Positions 44,311-64,000 of a stretch of DNA of 64,000 bases are shown here, piece by piece; position 1 is the stretch's first letter, and the number at the start of each line of letters is the position of its first letter. The notes beneath the pieces were generated by a model. It worked only from the letters and a program-made list of their open reading frames with translations. It had not been told where the DNA came from and searched no databases. A program made the position numbers and the translations under genes. Location: contig NC_089755.1 in assembly GCF_040412425.1 (NCBI RefSeq), positions 52,070,298-52,134,297 on the forward strand. Direction: 5' to 3'. This DNA is from Macrobrachium rosenbergii. Its lineage: Eukaryota; Arthropoda; Malacostraca; Decapoda; Palaemonidae.

Positions 44311-44831
44311 GGGAGGTGAGAATGAAACAAAGGCACAAAAACAGCAAGTGGTTTGCTGGTACTGGATATGGCTCCCTATAAGGAATTACTGCTCACATAA
44401 TTCCTCGTATGGCACACTGAAGGAATCACCACGTGTCCATTGTGGTGATCCTTTGACCCTAAACTGTACTCCTCTCTGATACTTACTTTTCCCCTCTATC
44501 CAGTGACAATTCTACTATCCTACAAGTTCTACTGCAATTTTTGCCCACTGTTTAAGGACAAACTCCTAATTTGGGCGATTGGTCTGGTAGTTATAGCAGA
44601 ACTTACCTAGTCATTAGGCAAACTCCTCCCAAGTTTGTTGTCTACATTTCAAGCCATTGTAGCAGAAAGGTTGCATGTGGTGGTCATTTATTTGCCATGC
44701 TCACCAGCATCTCATGACTGTTGTTATCACAAGGTGCTAAAATATCCATTACAGCACTGTAGTTTTTTTTTAAGCTGGGAACTGAAAAAAAGGGATTACA
44801 TAATGTGAAAATTATTTGTAGCCCAGTTGAA

Positions 44832-44833
<2 letters not shown>

Positions 44834-44884
<51 letters not shown>
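44834..44884. repeat. (AAT)n microsatellite
   Basis: About 16 units; the first long microsatellite after a repeat-free stretch of about 15 kb containing UBLCP1. Confidence 0.95.
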
Positions 44885-46486
44885 TTTTAACTCTAGCCAA
44901 GTTTTAAGCTCGTCACCACTGCTGTATGACCATTCCCTATAAAACTCCTTTATGCAGGGATTGTGAAACCTGGAAATTTAACTTTAACAGTTGATTAGAA
45001 AATACTATCTGTACTTTGATGAATGCAGTGTGCTCTGTTGTTAATGTATACTTATAAGCAGTGGAGTGAATGCTAGTACCAACTCTCAAGACATGGCAAG
45101 TGGCCGTTGAAAAATGAAAAACAAAGGCATGGTCTCTTGTGATAAAATGAAAAACAAAGTAATGTGATAACAGTTGAGACGTTGGCACCTCTTACAGTAC
45201 AGACTGGTTCAGTTTTGCAGTTAGCTTCCCACTTCGTGTCGTCATTGGTGGTTTCTCGTTAGATACTGAAATCTCAATTTGTCAGGGAGAATAGTATTTA
45301 GTTTATGGTGGTATTCATATTTTCTGGTTTGATGTTTCTTATAGTTCCCATGGTGTAGTGGAGGCAAACACAATGACTGAGGCAGTCGGTGTCATAAGAA
45401 ATGTCACAGAACTTTCTCCCATCACAGGAGACCATGACTTTGGTTACTTATATATGGTAACATTAAGACTATGACATAAACCAGGCAACCCATTATGCCC
45501 CATAATCAGCTAAACTCCAAACTACAAGTGAAGCATCATCACTGTATGTTTGAAGAGCCCTTTTCAACTCTTCATCTAAGCACTATGTACACAATGCACA
45601 CGTGCTCTTGTCACTAATGGTTACTCCAAAGGAAGCATTGACAGTTATATTTTAAACAATTGACAAATGCTACACCTTGCCACCTAGACATCAGGTTGGG
45701 ACAACCCACCTTAAAATATATTACTGTTCCTAAACGACCCCACATACTGACAAGATGAGCATGCCTGAAGGAAAATCACCACTGGACACACTGATCTGTT
45801 AATCCCAACTTAACACTTAACATTATGAAAACAGCAGACGTCAAGCCTCCTGATAAGGAACAATTCTCGATGCTCTCGGTAAGACTAGAGCATGACCACA
45901 ATGCCTCTCCAAAATGATTTTCTTGCCAAGTCCAAGGCATAATCAGGAAGTACTGTACTATTGGTCTAACTACTGAATTTCAAGACTTTTACGTAGAGCT
46001 GGGGGAAGATGTGGCATCTTGCTGCCGAAAAAATAGATTGAAATCTCGAAAGTTTGATATGAGAGACTGAAAACAGAACAGCAGCAAATGTGGGCTTAGA
46101 ATTAGAAGACCAGTTGGAAGGCCCAGAATATCATGGAAAAAGGTGCAGCCATAGACAAAGACCTGTTAACGGATTGAACATGGATGCACGCAAAGTTAGA
46201 GTTGAGGATCAGCGGGATTCTTGATTCCGGGAAGTATCCCTCATACAAAATAGTCTCGAAAAATCAGCTTTGATAAAATGGCTCTGGAATGGCTAGTTGG
46301 TTTTTAGTATCCCACCCTTCTGGCAGACCAAAGGCGGCCAGTAAGTGTGGCAAGGTTTTAAAAGGAATATATTTTCGACTTGATCGACTAACTGAGACGC
46401 CTTTACAATAAAAGTCTAGAAAATTTACAATTTCACCAATTAGCTGACAAAAACATGAAACCCAAAAGCTTTTACAGTTACTGACG

Positions 46487-46944
46487 CCAATGTCGGTATT
46501 ATTTCACTTATGGACATTAATTGCTTTCAACATAAAATATAGGTTTTTCTGTTGTATTATGATGTGATTTGAATGATTTTGAGGTTTATTTCCATCGCAA
46601 ATGAATACTTATCCTTCCCGGCAAATAATATACTGTATACAAAAATTAATAAAATTACGACTTGTCAGAATACTGCACCCCCTCTCCATAGCTAATACGG
46701 CAAAACTGTGTTTACTGATTACAGTTTTGCCGTATTAGCTATGGAGAGGGGGGTGCAGTATTCTGACAAGTCGTAATTTTATTAATTTTGTATACAGTAT
46801 ATCATTTGCCGGGGAAGGATAAGTATTCATTTGCGATGGAAATAAACCTCAAAATCATGTAAATCACATCATAATACAACAGAAAAACCTATATTTTATG
46901 TTGAAAGCAATTAATGTCCATAAGTGAAATAATACCCCAATGTC
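46487..46944. mobile_element. 442-bp foldback DNA element with 8-bp target-site duplication
   Basis: Bases 46495-46709 and 46721-46936 are inverted repeats of 215 and 216 bases, separated by an 11-base loop (GTTTACTGATT). Comparing the arms by eye gives about three substitutions and three single-base indels, so they are over 97% identical. The outer ends are GGTATT...AATACC. Immediately outside both ends lies the perfect direct repeat CCAATGTC (46487-46494 and 46937-46944), as expected for a target-site duplication. There is no coding capacity, so it would be a non-autonomous element. An 8-bp duplication is known for hAT, P and Merlin superfamilies; the GG...CC ends fit Merlin best, but the family is not established. 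Confidence 0.9.
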
Positions 46945-47467
46945 TTCTAGTGGGCTTAACCGTTGCCATATTCTTTGATATACTGAGGGCATGCGTCACT
47001 CATGAATATAGTAACGGAAGAAAGAGAGAGAGAGACTGATGTTATATGTTTTGAAAACCACCCAACATAGACGGTCAGCACTGTGAACTATAATAGAAGT
47101 TATATCGTATATGGGTTGGTGGCGGGTTGGGGGAAGCAGGGATAGTATAGGTCCAGAAGAGCCAAGCTCTCCCCGCCCCAACCATGATAGGACGCTACGC
47201 CCATGTTAAAATGAGATACTTTGGGAGCTATGGGGTTCATAGAATCAAGGAGTCCAACTCATACTGGGTAAGGCAGCGAACTGTGTCCAATTTTGGGCTT
47301 AACTAGGTCTGGTTATCGCTACCTCCCTAATTTGCACTGTTTTGAAAAAGGAGAAAAAACGTTTTCCTTCGCCATTTTCGAGGGGATTGAGACACAAAAT
47401 CGTTAAAAGTGAAACTAGAATGCCAAAAAACCTTGCTGGTTCTGAATGAGATGGGCTGTGGCTTCGT

Positions 47468-47489
47468 AAAAAAAAAAAAAAAAAAAAAA
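47468..47489. repeat. poly-A tract (about 22 A)
   Basis: An isolated A run after roughly 130 bases of unique sequence. It could be the tail of a retroposed copy inserted on the plus strand, but no flanking duplication or recognisable body is visible. Confidence 0.85.
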
Positions 47490-47724
47490 TTGTTCTTCTA
47501 TAGTTGCCGTCAAGTGATGACACTAATATGATCTTCAGGCAGTTAGAGTAATTAGAAACCACGCGTCACTGCCTTTGTTTTCTTACTTGTACTGCTGTTT
47601 AAGGTTATTTGTTTGTTAATTTACTTTCATTTAATACTGTTTCCAGCAGTCTTTTCGGATATATGAAAGCTCTTTTTAAATTAAATGTCATTTAGGCTTT
47701 TATGGACAAATGTAATCTCGTTTC

Positions 47725-47728
<4 letters not shown>

Positions 47729-47776
<48 letters not shown>
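47729..47776. repeat. (AAT)n microsatellite
   Basis: About 16 perfect units. Confidence 0.96.
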
Positions 47777-47777
<1 letters not shown>

Positions 47778-50700
47778 CTTGCAAAACTTACTAAATGCAT
47801 ATGGTCAGCTTCTATCTTCACCAACGGTGATATACATACAGCAGAATACTACTATACTTTCATGGGAGGTAATTTTAATAAAACATCCAGCATAAAAATA
47901 CACAGGTCTATACTCAATATAACACGTAGTGCCTAAACTACGAACCCTGAACTCTGTTGCCCACTGCCACTTTTGTATGAAAGATTTCCTAGAGAAAACG
48001 ATTATCAATTGTCTTGACACTAGTTACGACGCTCAAGGCCACTACAGCGTATTTAATGTTTCACGAATTGATTCGTATGGTTACCGCTGCGAATCTGATC
48101 CCAGTCGCCTTCAAATTGTGCCATAGGTTTGAAAAATCTCAGTCTAAAAGTCTGGATGATGAAAATGTTTTCAAAACAACGCGTAGCATATACATTCGTC
48201 TTTGCTGTGTTGGGTGGGATTTAGAACCTCCTGCAGGAGTCAGTAGCAGCAGCTGTTGTTCGCGACTTTTATTGCAAACACCCATTTCCCGTATTCTACC
48301 AGTAGCACTTGGGCTAGTGTGGGGTTGCACTTCATAACCCCTACGTAGCCACAAGGCATCAATGGGGTGTGACTCTATGAGTCTCATGAAACGTGGGTCA
48401 TTCCAGCTGAGGAGGATGCAAGGTGATTCTTAGTTCTTTATTCAGTAAGCCTATGTGGAACCTCAATCTGGCGGCAGGAGAACAGGAAGTTGTATGGGGA
48501 GCCAGCTAGTCTGTCTGTTTACAAAATCCCTATCATATACTCTTTCCCAACAATGACGATATAGGCTAATTTCTGTAATTGAAATTTCTGATCTACAGAG
48601 ACCATGATCTCGAGTATCATGTACATATCTCTACATATAATGAGAATGTCGTTTAAGTCTCTATACAGGTGGCGAGCCCATTGTCAGTGCTATGTGCGTT
48701 GCATCTTCGGTGGGCTATATTTAAGGAAAGAGCTATTACTGTTATGAAAAGCGCGTTTCTATCTGGTGACAACACGATTTCCCGAATCCAAACACCCTTG
48801 GGGATTTTCCACGTATTGTCCACGGAATCTTCAATACCTATTCGAGGTACCTGCTGTTTCGTGCAGCACTCTTGCAGCCTGGGATAAAATTTCTTTCCAA
48901 CTTTCACTTTTCATTAGTTTCCTGTTATCTTCTTGGGCAATGGCCAACTCTTTGAACTCTGTCTAGCCCTACCCCAACTCTTCATAAATAAAACCCACGG
49001 ATCTGCCCTGTCAGCCTGTAAACAAGCCTGAGTGGTCTGGTTTTAAAAAGACCTGCTCTCCCTCACTACTCATACGCGAGTCAAATGCATAATAAACTTA
49101 CCCAAACTAATGAAAATTGCGTCTCCTCTCCTTTCCTCTTAGGCTTGATGTTAATTGTTCGACGACTGGGAGCGTACTAGTGACTAGTCTAGCAGCTATA
49201 AAACCTACCGCTACCTGGCGACGGAAACGGGTACTACTGAAGTCTCTCTGATGGCCTGAAGTTGTGGCGAATTAATCCTAAGAAATAATATTACTCGAAA
49301 AATGTTTATATATTCAAAATCTACATAAAAAAAATGTTAGCCATTATTCATACTTCATACGTCAATATCGCAATCACAGAGGTACTTACTGTACTTGCCT
49401 TGAAAGCTTTGTAATTTGTCAGTCATCTGGTGTCTCAAAAGTACACTTGTTCAAAAGTGTTCTTTATAAATTCTCTCTCAGCGCTCCAGTTATAGTTGTT
49501 TTCTTGTTAAGACTTTGTGTAAATTCCTATACAATGGACTGTAAATCTTCCTAGGTATAGTAGGTCGTTCTCGAGGACGAACCACGTGATGTTTCCTGAT
49601 TTTAAGAAGCACATTTTTGGCAACTTGCCGGTGCTACGGGATAACTGCACACAATTTCAGCCACCCAATGTGCAAAGAAACTGACAGTTTTGTGCCCTTA
49701 AAATAACTGGATACTGATGTAATTTCAAGACACTTTACTGTACCTTAGCTTCAAGTTTGAAAACTCGTAAGCGTTCGTTACTGCAATTGTGATACAGATG
49801 GCGAAACTAAAAGTTTTGGGCGATTTGACACAAATTTGAAATATCGGAGCATTCTTTGAGAGCTGTGAAAACCCGAACTTTATATGCAACTGATACTTCG
49901 ATTTTACAAACGTTGAAGTGTCTGGGGCAAGCGATTTTGGGTCACAGTGAGGCTGGAGAGACAGCAGATTAACCAACACTTCCATACACAGGGGTTAGTA
50001 TATTACACAATAAAAGACCAAATAGTATATAACAGTTTTACTTTTGTTAACATGTGAACAATGACAACAGTTGACAAGAAGCGTATGTTACAGAGTTCAC
50101 CAAATGAAAGTGTATTTGGAGCAAAGGTGCTGAACCGTGTTATGAATTTACAATTTTCTCTCTCAATTTTTTCGCAGGTAATCTCCAGACCTGACCTACA
50201 TAACTATAAGTGACCTCCTTTCTTATGATATCGGTGTGTGATGCGTTTCTGTATTATTGAGATTTGAAAGATTTGTTTTAGTTGGATATATTTGTAATGT
50301 TGTGGCTGGGAATCGTCAGTCATTTTATATATTAAAACTTCAATCAAAGTCTAAGATTAATAAAAATATATTTCAGCAGTGTCAAAAGAAAGACAAGGTT
50401 CTTGAGTCTAAATTTTTAGCATTCATATGTATATTATTGTTGTAATCGCATTAATAAATATTCTTCGAAAAAAATAAGCATTATTGAAACTCACAAGGCC
50501 TTAAAAAGCCACTGGGCTACAATGAGACCTAAGGAGCCACCGAGGTGAGTGAATGGGCATATGAAGAAAGATGTGATAAAAAAATTATGATTATTATACG
50601 GCAGCAATTTCTGACAATGACAGTGAAAAATATAATGCTTAACACCATATAGTGATAATCTTTCATGCCTACGTCATAAAAAGGGTTAAGTCAGTACGCT

Positions 50701-51472
50701 GATTGACATAAATACCGTCTTCTTCTTCTTCTTCTCCCTTTTTTTGTGATACTGTGCACTTCAAGAAAAAAGCCTTAGTGAAATGATTTATACTAACTGA
50801 ATTTTCAACTTTCTTCTTTCGAAAGGTCAGGCCAGATTACCTGTTATCATTCATCTCACTCTCCTTTTATCGGTTCAGTGTGAGTTTGTGATTGATTGGA
50901 AGTGTTATATTACAGTCAATAAAAGTTATATACACATAGTAGATACATGAAAGCATCTCAATGACGCCTTCAGCTTATATCAGAATCTCTATTCTTTTAG
51001 TTTCAATTTGTATGCCAGTGTTGATGTGTATGTTATCTCTTCTTGAGTGAATGTGGATGTGAATGTTGGTATTACTTCGCTATGTGTCAATGTGCAGTGA
51101 CCTGCAAATGGTAATGCGTACGTCTGTAAATGTTGAAGTGTAAATCTACTTTTACTTGGCGAGTGTTGAATGTTTACATGAGAGGTTCCGAATGTCCCAA
51201 GGCGTGAGTTATGCTGCCCGGAAAGCAACACGTATTTTTTTCATATAAGGGAGATCTATGAGTATGAAATCTTTACAATACATTCTCTTATGCAACTGCT
51301 AAATATCTACTGTATAAATATTCAAATTCTTCAATAATTATCATAACATAATTATATGATATGTCACACCAAGAGAGCCGCAGTGGCTCGCAGCATCTGA
51401 CACAACATAAACATCTATCAACATGAACGACTATACATTCCGTTTACTTCCCGTCTGAATGTGTCCGCTGTA

Positions 51473-51543
51473 GAAGAAGAAGAAGAAGAAGAAGAAGAAG
51501 AAGAAGAAGAAGAAGAAGAAGAAGAAGAAGAAGAAGAAGAAGA
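51473..51543. repeat. (GAA)n trinucleotide microsatellite
   Basis: About 24 uninterrupted GAA units, a homopurine tract able to form triplex structures. The poly-Glu and poly-Ser open frames here are its translations. Confidence 0.96.
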
Positions 51544-52811
51544 CGGGGTCACAACAGCATTTTTATCGGCATCTTTTAGCACCGAAACTTCGCGCCAAGG
51601 AACCAATGTTGGTGCAAAGCTGAAGTCGTACTGCTTCGCTTTTCTGTTGGGTTCTAAAAAGATTTCAACAACGTGCTATTGTGACCCCTCACCTTACAAG
51701 CTCAGAGAGAATTGGCTGATTTCAACCGTTTGACAAATACATCTATTTATATATAATTCCCTTACGTATAACACAGATGATTAGGTCAGTGGTTTAAGAA
51801 GGAATCTGCGTGTAAGACCCCATTAGACGGAAGTAAACAGTGTATAAGCGAATTCAGTGTGGCCAATTTTTCTTCGAAAAGAATGCAGCTTAATTCACTA
51901 CAAAGGCAAAACAAATTTTAGTTACTTTTTAACATGAAATCAAGAATGGAAGAAAGCTATATGAACATTTCTACACTTCTCTTTTCTTCGTCTCTCGATA
52001 CACAGTCTAAATATGGTATGGAATATGTAAGGGGGGAATATGTACATTCAAGAATGACCCTATATCATATATATGAATAATCTGTCAACACCAAATTCTT
52101 TATTTTGAGGTATTCACTGACGTCTTAATATTACACTGTGAAAGCTATTTATCTATTGCTGTACTGGAAACAAGCTACACAGTCAGTACAACCGAAAGGG
52201 TCCCAAAACATTTATGAAAGTATACAAAGAAGTGATCGTTGTGTGTAGACTTGAGTAAAGTAGGTCTGTCTATTTTGTCTTATTTATTTTCATTATTTTC
52301 TTTCGGTCTGGGAGATAGGAAAAGTATTTCAAAACTATCGTGGGCTCAATGGGTTGTCATTCCACTCCACTGCTACTGTAAATTCTAAAAAAGGTTGTCG
52401 TTTTTCTTTCTTGCTAAAAAAAGAAACTCTTCCATCTGAATTTCTGAGGGATAAGGCGTGTAGGAAACTTGGCTACCGTTTTTATAATTTCCTTCGAAGA
52501 TGTTGAACGCGAAAATAAAACAAATTAAACGGTAATCTTATGGGAATTAAAAACACAATCATTTTTAAAGATAAGTCCTTCGTAAAATGTTCTGACTTTT
52601 GTGAAAACTGAAGAGACTAAAACACATATCTCTTTCAGTTCGATTCTCTGTGAAGCTTCTTTGATGATGATGAGACAGGCGAGGAAAATTAACGAGGTTA
52701 CAGTTTTGTGACCTGTCATGTCAGGATATCTAATTTCCTTAAGCCTTTTTGCAGATTAATTTCATTGTCATGACTAGATACCAATATTTGATATCATGTA
52801 TGAAATCCAGA

Positions 52812-52813
<2 letters not shown>

Positions 52814-52881
<68 letters not shown>
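52814..52881. repeat. (TA)n microsatellite
   Basis: About 33 TA units. Confidence 0.96.
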
Positions 52882-52883
<2 letters not shown>

Positions 52884-54380
52884 CTCTTAAATTTACAGGT
52901 GTTTGTCAGTCTCCCCTTCATCTGGTCGTTATCAAGACCAACGAGAAACAATACTAAACAGTCATGCATTTTGAAAATGAAAAGAAAGCCATAATACATT
53001 GATTGTAGACCTTTCAAAATCTGGTCCTTCCTCCTTATTGTGATTTGAGATGTACTCTGACTTGCACCAGAACAACTGCTTAAAGTATAAGTCAAAAAAT
53101 CAAGTAGTTTTTACCTCTGTGAAGTTAAAAACGATTTTTTTCATCCACACAGTCGAATACATAATTATACATTCATGCGGTATATATAGGTACGTAAATT
53201 AATAGACGAAAGAACACTCATACAACAGAAAAGTTATCTTCCTCAACTCTGACTGATTTCGAACAAGACAAGTCGATCGCCTTTTCAGCAAACTCAGTTT
53301 CTATCAGCAATTCCTTCTTGCCTCAGGTACCACTTTCCTTATCCGTTAGAACGCTATTTCGGCCAACAAAACCCGCCTTCTTCCACATCTGGCAGAGCAG
53401 TGTCTTCAGATGCTTTATCTTTTAGGACTACTAACCAACTACGTGCTTTTAACTTCTTCACTGAGCTCACTGAGAACATTAGTAGTAACTTAACACGCGA
53501 GACTAAAATGTCAAAAATGGTCTGCATCATACAGTAAAGGAGACAAATGCAATTCAGAGCCATTCAGCATAATATTTCAGTTTTCCGTATCCATCGCATC
53601 AGCACCTCAGATGGGTAGCGAGGACTGGTTCTAAGTCCTCGCATCCCGGCCTCTACCCCAGAGGCACAAAGAAAGAGACAAGAAGCACTTTCTCGCTTTG
53701 TTTCCCCTCTCCAAAACATAAATAAAAACGAACTTACAGATAAAAGCAAATAATGTTCAGTCTTGACGTCGCATCGTGTTGATGGCACTCCGTTACAAAG
53801 TATAATCTACTGTCTAACGTATCTTATATACGAAAAGTTCTTTATCATGTTAATACTAGCAGTGTTGAGACTTACATTTTTACAAGCAATGATATGGTTG
53901 AGTTATTAGCATTATGTACCTAGAGAGGAGAGTAGGAGCCTACGGAACTCGCGACTCTTCAAACGCAAATACAGTAAGGCCAAATCATACGGGAAAAGGT
54001 CAGTATCTTTCTGTTGTTTTTCTTAAATGTGGACTTTTGGGTTGAGCATTGTCATGTTTCCTTACATTTTCACATTGCAAAGAACAGGAACAAACACGTT
54101 GACATTGTTATTGCATTGCATTCTGTATGGGCGTGGTCGCCACACCACTAAATAGCTGGAGAAACTTTGGATTGTTGAGGGCAGGAACAGCTAACTATAT
54201 ACAAGTACTGCTAGATGGGTGGACTTGTGACGGAATTCTGGCTTCTGAAGGGTTTCGTTTTTGTTTTTCTCTCTCTCTCTCTCTCTTTTCCGAGTGACTC
54301 GTGAATAGAAACAGTGCTAAATGGAGAATAAAAGGGGAGCTAAGCATATGTAGGCAGAAATGGTGGTGATTGCAATTTCA

Positions 54381-61770
<7,390 letters not shown>

Positions 61771-61879
61771 CTGGAGAAGAGGCAGATGTACACAAAGGTA
61801 ACTTAAAATTCATATACACAGGCATCCTTTAAATGATCCACTTTAAAATTACAGAGTACTTGTGTATTAATCCTTTTAG

Positions 61880-62175
61880 TTTTCTGTAAAAGAAAACTAC
61901 TGAGATGGCTTTTTGTCTATCCGTCCGTCTGTCCTCAGATCTTAACAACTACTGAGGCTAGAGGGCTGCAAATTGGTATGTTGATCATCCACCTTCCAAT
62001 CATCAAACATACCAAATTGCAGCCCTCTACCCTCAGTAGTTTTTATTTTATTTAATGTTAAAGTTAACTATGCTCGTGCATCTGGCACCGCTATAAGTGT
62101 CAAAAACACAGGCCACCACTGGGTCGTGGCTGAGAGTTTCATACAGCATTATACGCTGTACAGGATACAGAAAAC
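61880..62175. mobile_element. MITE-like dispersed repeat (decapod-type) in a DIP-like intron
   Basis: Ends GTTTTCTGTA (about 61880) and TACAGAAAAC (about 62166-62175) are inverted repeats. Inside, ACTACTGAGGCTAGAGGGCT (then GCAAATTGGTATGTT) at about 61949 pairs with AACATACCAAATTGCAGCCC (then TCTACCCTCAGTAGT) at about 62007-62041, forming a hairpin with a loop of about 25 bases. The TCCGTCCGTCTGTCC motif lies near the left end. I recall this sequence as a widespread repeat in shrimp and crayfish transcripts; that memory is unverified. No coding frame. Confidence 0.75.
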
Positions 62176-62563
62176 TCGTTTATTATAGTCAACAATAGCC
62201 TGTGCAGCGATAAATATATATTAGCATAAAAACAAAATAAAGAAATGTATGTAACATTTTGGGTAAAATGAGTACATCATTTTGATTATAGGCGAAGCAA
62301 AACATTTCACATTAGTGGGTGATCATGTTCATTCGTAAAATCACAAATTTGTTTAACTTTCCAATTTGTTTACTCAATATTTTTAAAAACTAACCAAGTG
62401 GTGCATTTCTTAAAACTGTTACATTCATCAGCTTCCAATTAAGTAGTAACATGTCGCATTAAGAATTTATTTTTCTTAAAGTTCCCGTACTCCTGTAAGA
62501 TTTTTTATTAAAAAAATTACCAATTTGTTTACGACGAGAGAAAGTTGGCAAAGATGCGTAAAG

Positions 62564-62652
<89 letters not shown>

Positions 62653-62656
62653 TGTG

Positions 62657-62696
<40 letters not shown>
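62564..62696. repeat. two (TA)n arrays
   Basis: TA 62566-62645 and 62661-62696, separated by CATATATGTGTATG. Confidence 0.95.
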
Positions 62697-62700
<4 letters not shown>

Positions 62701-63518
62701 CTACTGGTTACTTCATTACCAGATAAGTTTATAACACGTATAGATATATATAAAATAAATATATATGTGTGTGTTTGCGCGCGTCCTCTTGTACAGATAA
62801 AAATACCCACACATTAACAACAGTGATAATCAACAGGTGTTCTACCGTCTGGCAGTGCCATGCCTTCAATACCACTATTTTCCCCTATACCGAGCTATTT
62901 TCTCATCCTCTTTTTCCTTTCCACTTTTCCTCCAGTTTATCAGACACTCAAGTTCTTTCCCATCATACTTCCTTTCTTATATTTTCCTTTCCATGGTCTG
63001 TTTTTAGGTTTAACCTCTTAATAAAAATAAAATATAGTTTTATTCTATTAATCCAGTTTAATTTACTGTTTTTAAAATTCTAATTCAGTAACTTTAATCT
63101 TCTTTTTACAACCCATTTCCGGGCTCTTACAGTATGTGAGTTTTTCTGGTCTCTTTATTTTATCTCAGTCACTTAGGCCCAGGTCTCTGACCCAGAAACA
63201 CCACATTAATGAATAGATTTCCGTAACACTTTAAAAAAATAATTAAAATTTTTACTAAAATCCTGTCTCAGTTAAACAGTTCCCCTTCCTCCTCTTGATG
63301 TGGCTATTTCATTAATGCAATTTTTTTTTAAACTAAAGTTCAAATCGTTGCACTTTGTGTTTTCATTCAGTTCTTTTATCAGTCTGTAATCTTTGACTGT
63401 AACTGTAACCTAGTCTTGTTCTTCCTGAGATTTCTTTGTTTTTATCTCTGGCCTTTAAAATTATCTCCCGATTTAGGTGTTCTTTTATTATTTTCAACAA
63501 TTTATTACCACACTTCCC

Positions 63519-63775
63519 TCAATGAACCTCTATTTATTATTATTTTCATTCATTTGCTTTTTAATTTACCATTCATAATTCTTCAATTACCTCCCAATGG
63601 TCTTCTGTCATTTGTTCTCATTCTTCAACTTTTTTTAATCTTCTGTCAACGAACATCTATTTTTTATGTAATTTTTATTCATTCGCCTTTGAATTTACCT
63701 CTCATAATTCTTCATTTACCTCCCAATGCTGCTCTTGTCATTTGATTCCAATTTTCCAACTTTTTTTCTCCTGTT
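63519..63775. repeat. two-copy tandem duplication, 127-bp period
   Basis: TCAATGAACCTCTATTTATT (63519) and TCAACGAACATCTATTTTTT (63646) start two diverged copies sharing CATAATTCTTCA(A/T)TTACC, TCCCAATG and a T7 run. They underlie a 109-codon pyrimidine-rich open frame that is not a gene. Confidence 0.85.
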
Positions 63776-64000
63776 CTGTCAGCTGTGATCGTGAGAGCGT
63801 CCCTGAACATAAATCGTAAATTCCAATGTCAGGTTCAGCACCTTGCAGCAACGGGTCCTACACACATCTCTGTCCCATTTCCCAACTAGTTCTTCAGTTA
63901 TTCTGTTTGATGAAAATGCAGCTCAGCCCCTCGCTTCTACCGACACTTAGGGTGTCCGGGTAACTTGGGAGAGATCGGTTAACTCAAATGGGTAACTCTG

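Larger units (their letters stand above)
44311..54380. other. intergenic region between UBLCP1 and the DIP-like gene
   Basis: Besides the foldback element and listed microsatellites, this is AT-rich unique sequence. Open frames of 60-107 codons (for example 48014-48337) have no recognisable domains, conserved starts or splice support. The 3'UTR of the DIP-like gene should extend leftwards from 54380, but no clear polyadenylation signal was found close by. Confidence 0.55.
61771..64000 (-). other. DIP-like intron upstream of the Ig2 exon (partial)
   Basis: Contains the MITE-like repeat, TA arrays and the 127-bp duplication; otherwise T/C-rich unique sequence. No Ig1 exon or signal-peptide exon is visible before the window ends. 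Confidence 0.65.

Noticed and set aside
48014..48387. 107-codon plus-strand frame overlapped by an 82-codon minus-strand frame
   Set aside because: No family recognised and both strands open over the same stretch, which is typical of chance frames.

Overview
This is a window of an AT-rich, microsatellite-saturated animal nuclear genome. It has intron-rich genes with GT-AG introns of about 0.5 to 19 kb, three clear metazoan protein-coding genes, decayed non-LTR retrotransposons and several foldback or MITE-like elements. The very long (TA)n, (GA/CT)n and (AAT/ATT)n arrays, and a repeat at about 61.9-62.2 kb that I remember as common in decapod shrimp and crayfish sequences, suggest a decapod crustacean. 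That placement is inference; no species can be named from sequence alone.

Layout. (1) 1-20.9 kb, minus strand: the 5' half of an LHFPL-family tetraspan gene. Coding exon 1 is at 19915-20092 and exon 2 at 822-1058, separated by an 18.9-kb intron packed with microsatellites and minisatellites; the rest of the gene lies beyond base 1. (2) 20.9-31.7 kb: intergenic, with a four-copy 246-bp tandem repeat, a foldback built around a TA array, and many compound CA/TA/GT arrays. (3) 31810-41279, plus strand: a complete six-exon UBLCP1 gene (ubiquitin-like-domain CTD phosphatase, 315 residues). Intron 2 carries a MITE-like inverted repeat and a dead LINE reverse transcriptase. (4) 41.3-54.4 kb: 3' flank of UBLCP1, a second decayed LINE (about 42.4-44.3 kb), and a striking 442-bp foldback element at 46495-46936 flanked by a perfect 8-bp direct repeat. 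(5) 54381-64000, minus strand: the 3' half of an immunoglobulin-superfamily neuronal adhesion gene of the DIP/lachesin/IgLON type. Five coding exons encode Ig2, Ig3 and the C-terminal tail; Ig1 and the signal peptide lie beyond base 64000.

The three genes show no operon-like relationship. Two (LHFPL-like and DIP-like) encode membrane or cell-surface proteins of families used in the nervous or sensory system; UBLCP1 is a housekeeping nuclear phosphatase. The long microsatellites avoid the UBLCP1 neighbourhood (about 29.9-44.8 kb has none), while the two flanking gene regions are saturated with them. One (CT)n array forms the polypyrimidine tract of a DIP splice acceptor. I found no RNA genes, CRISPR array or prokaryotic-type operon. 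Nothing here amounts to a demonstrable new biological system; the most interesting items are the foldback elements and the microsatellite-gene interactions.
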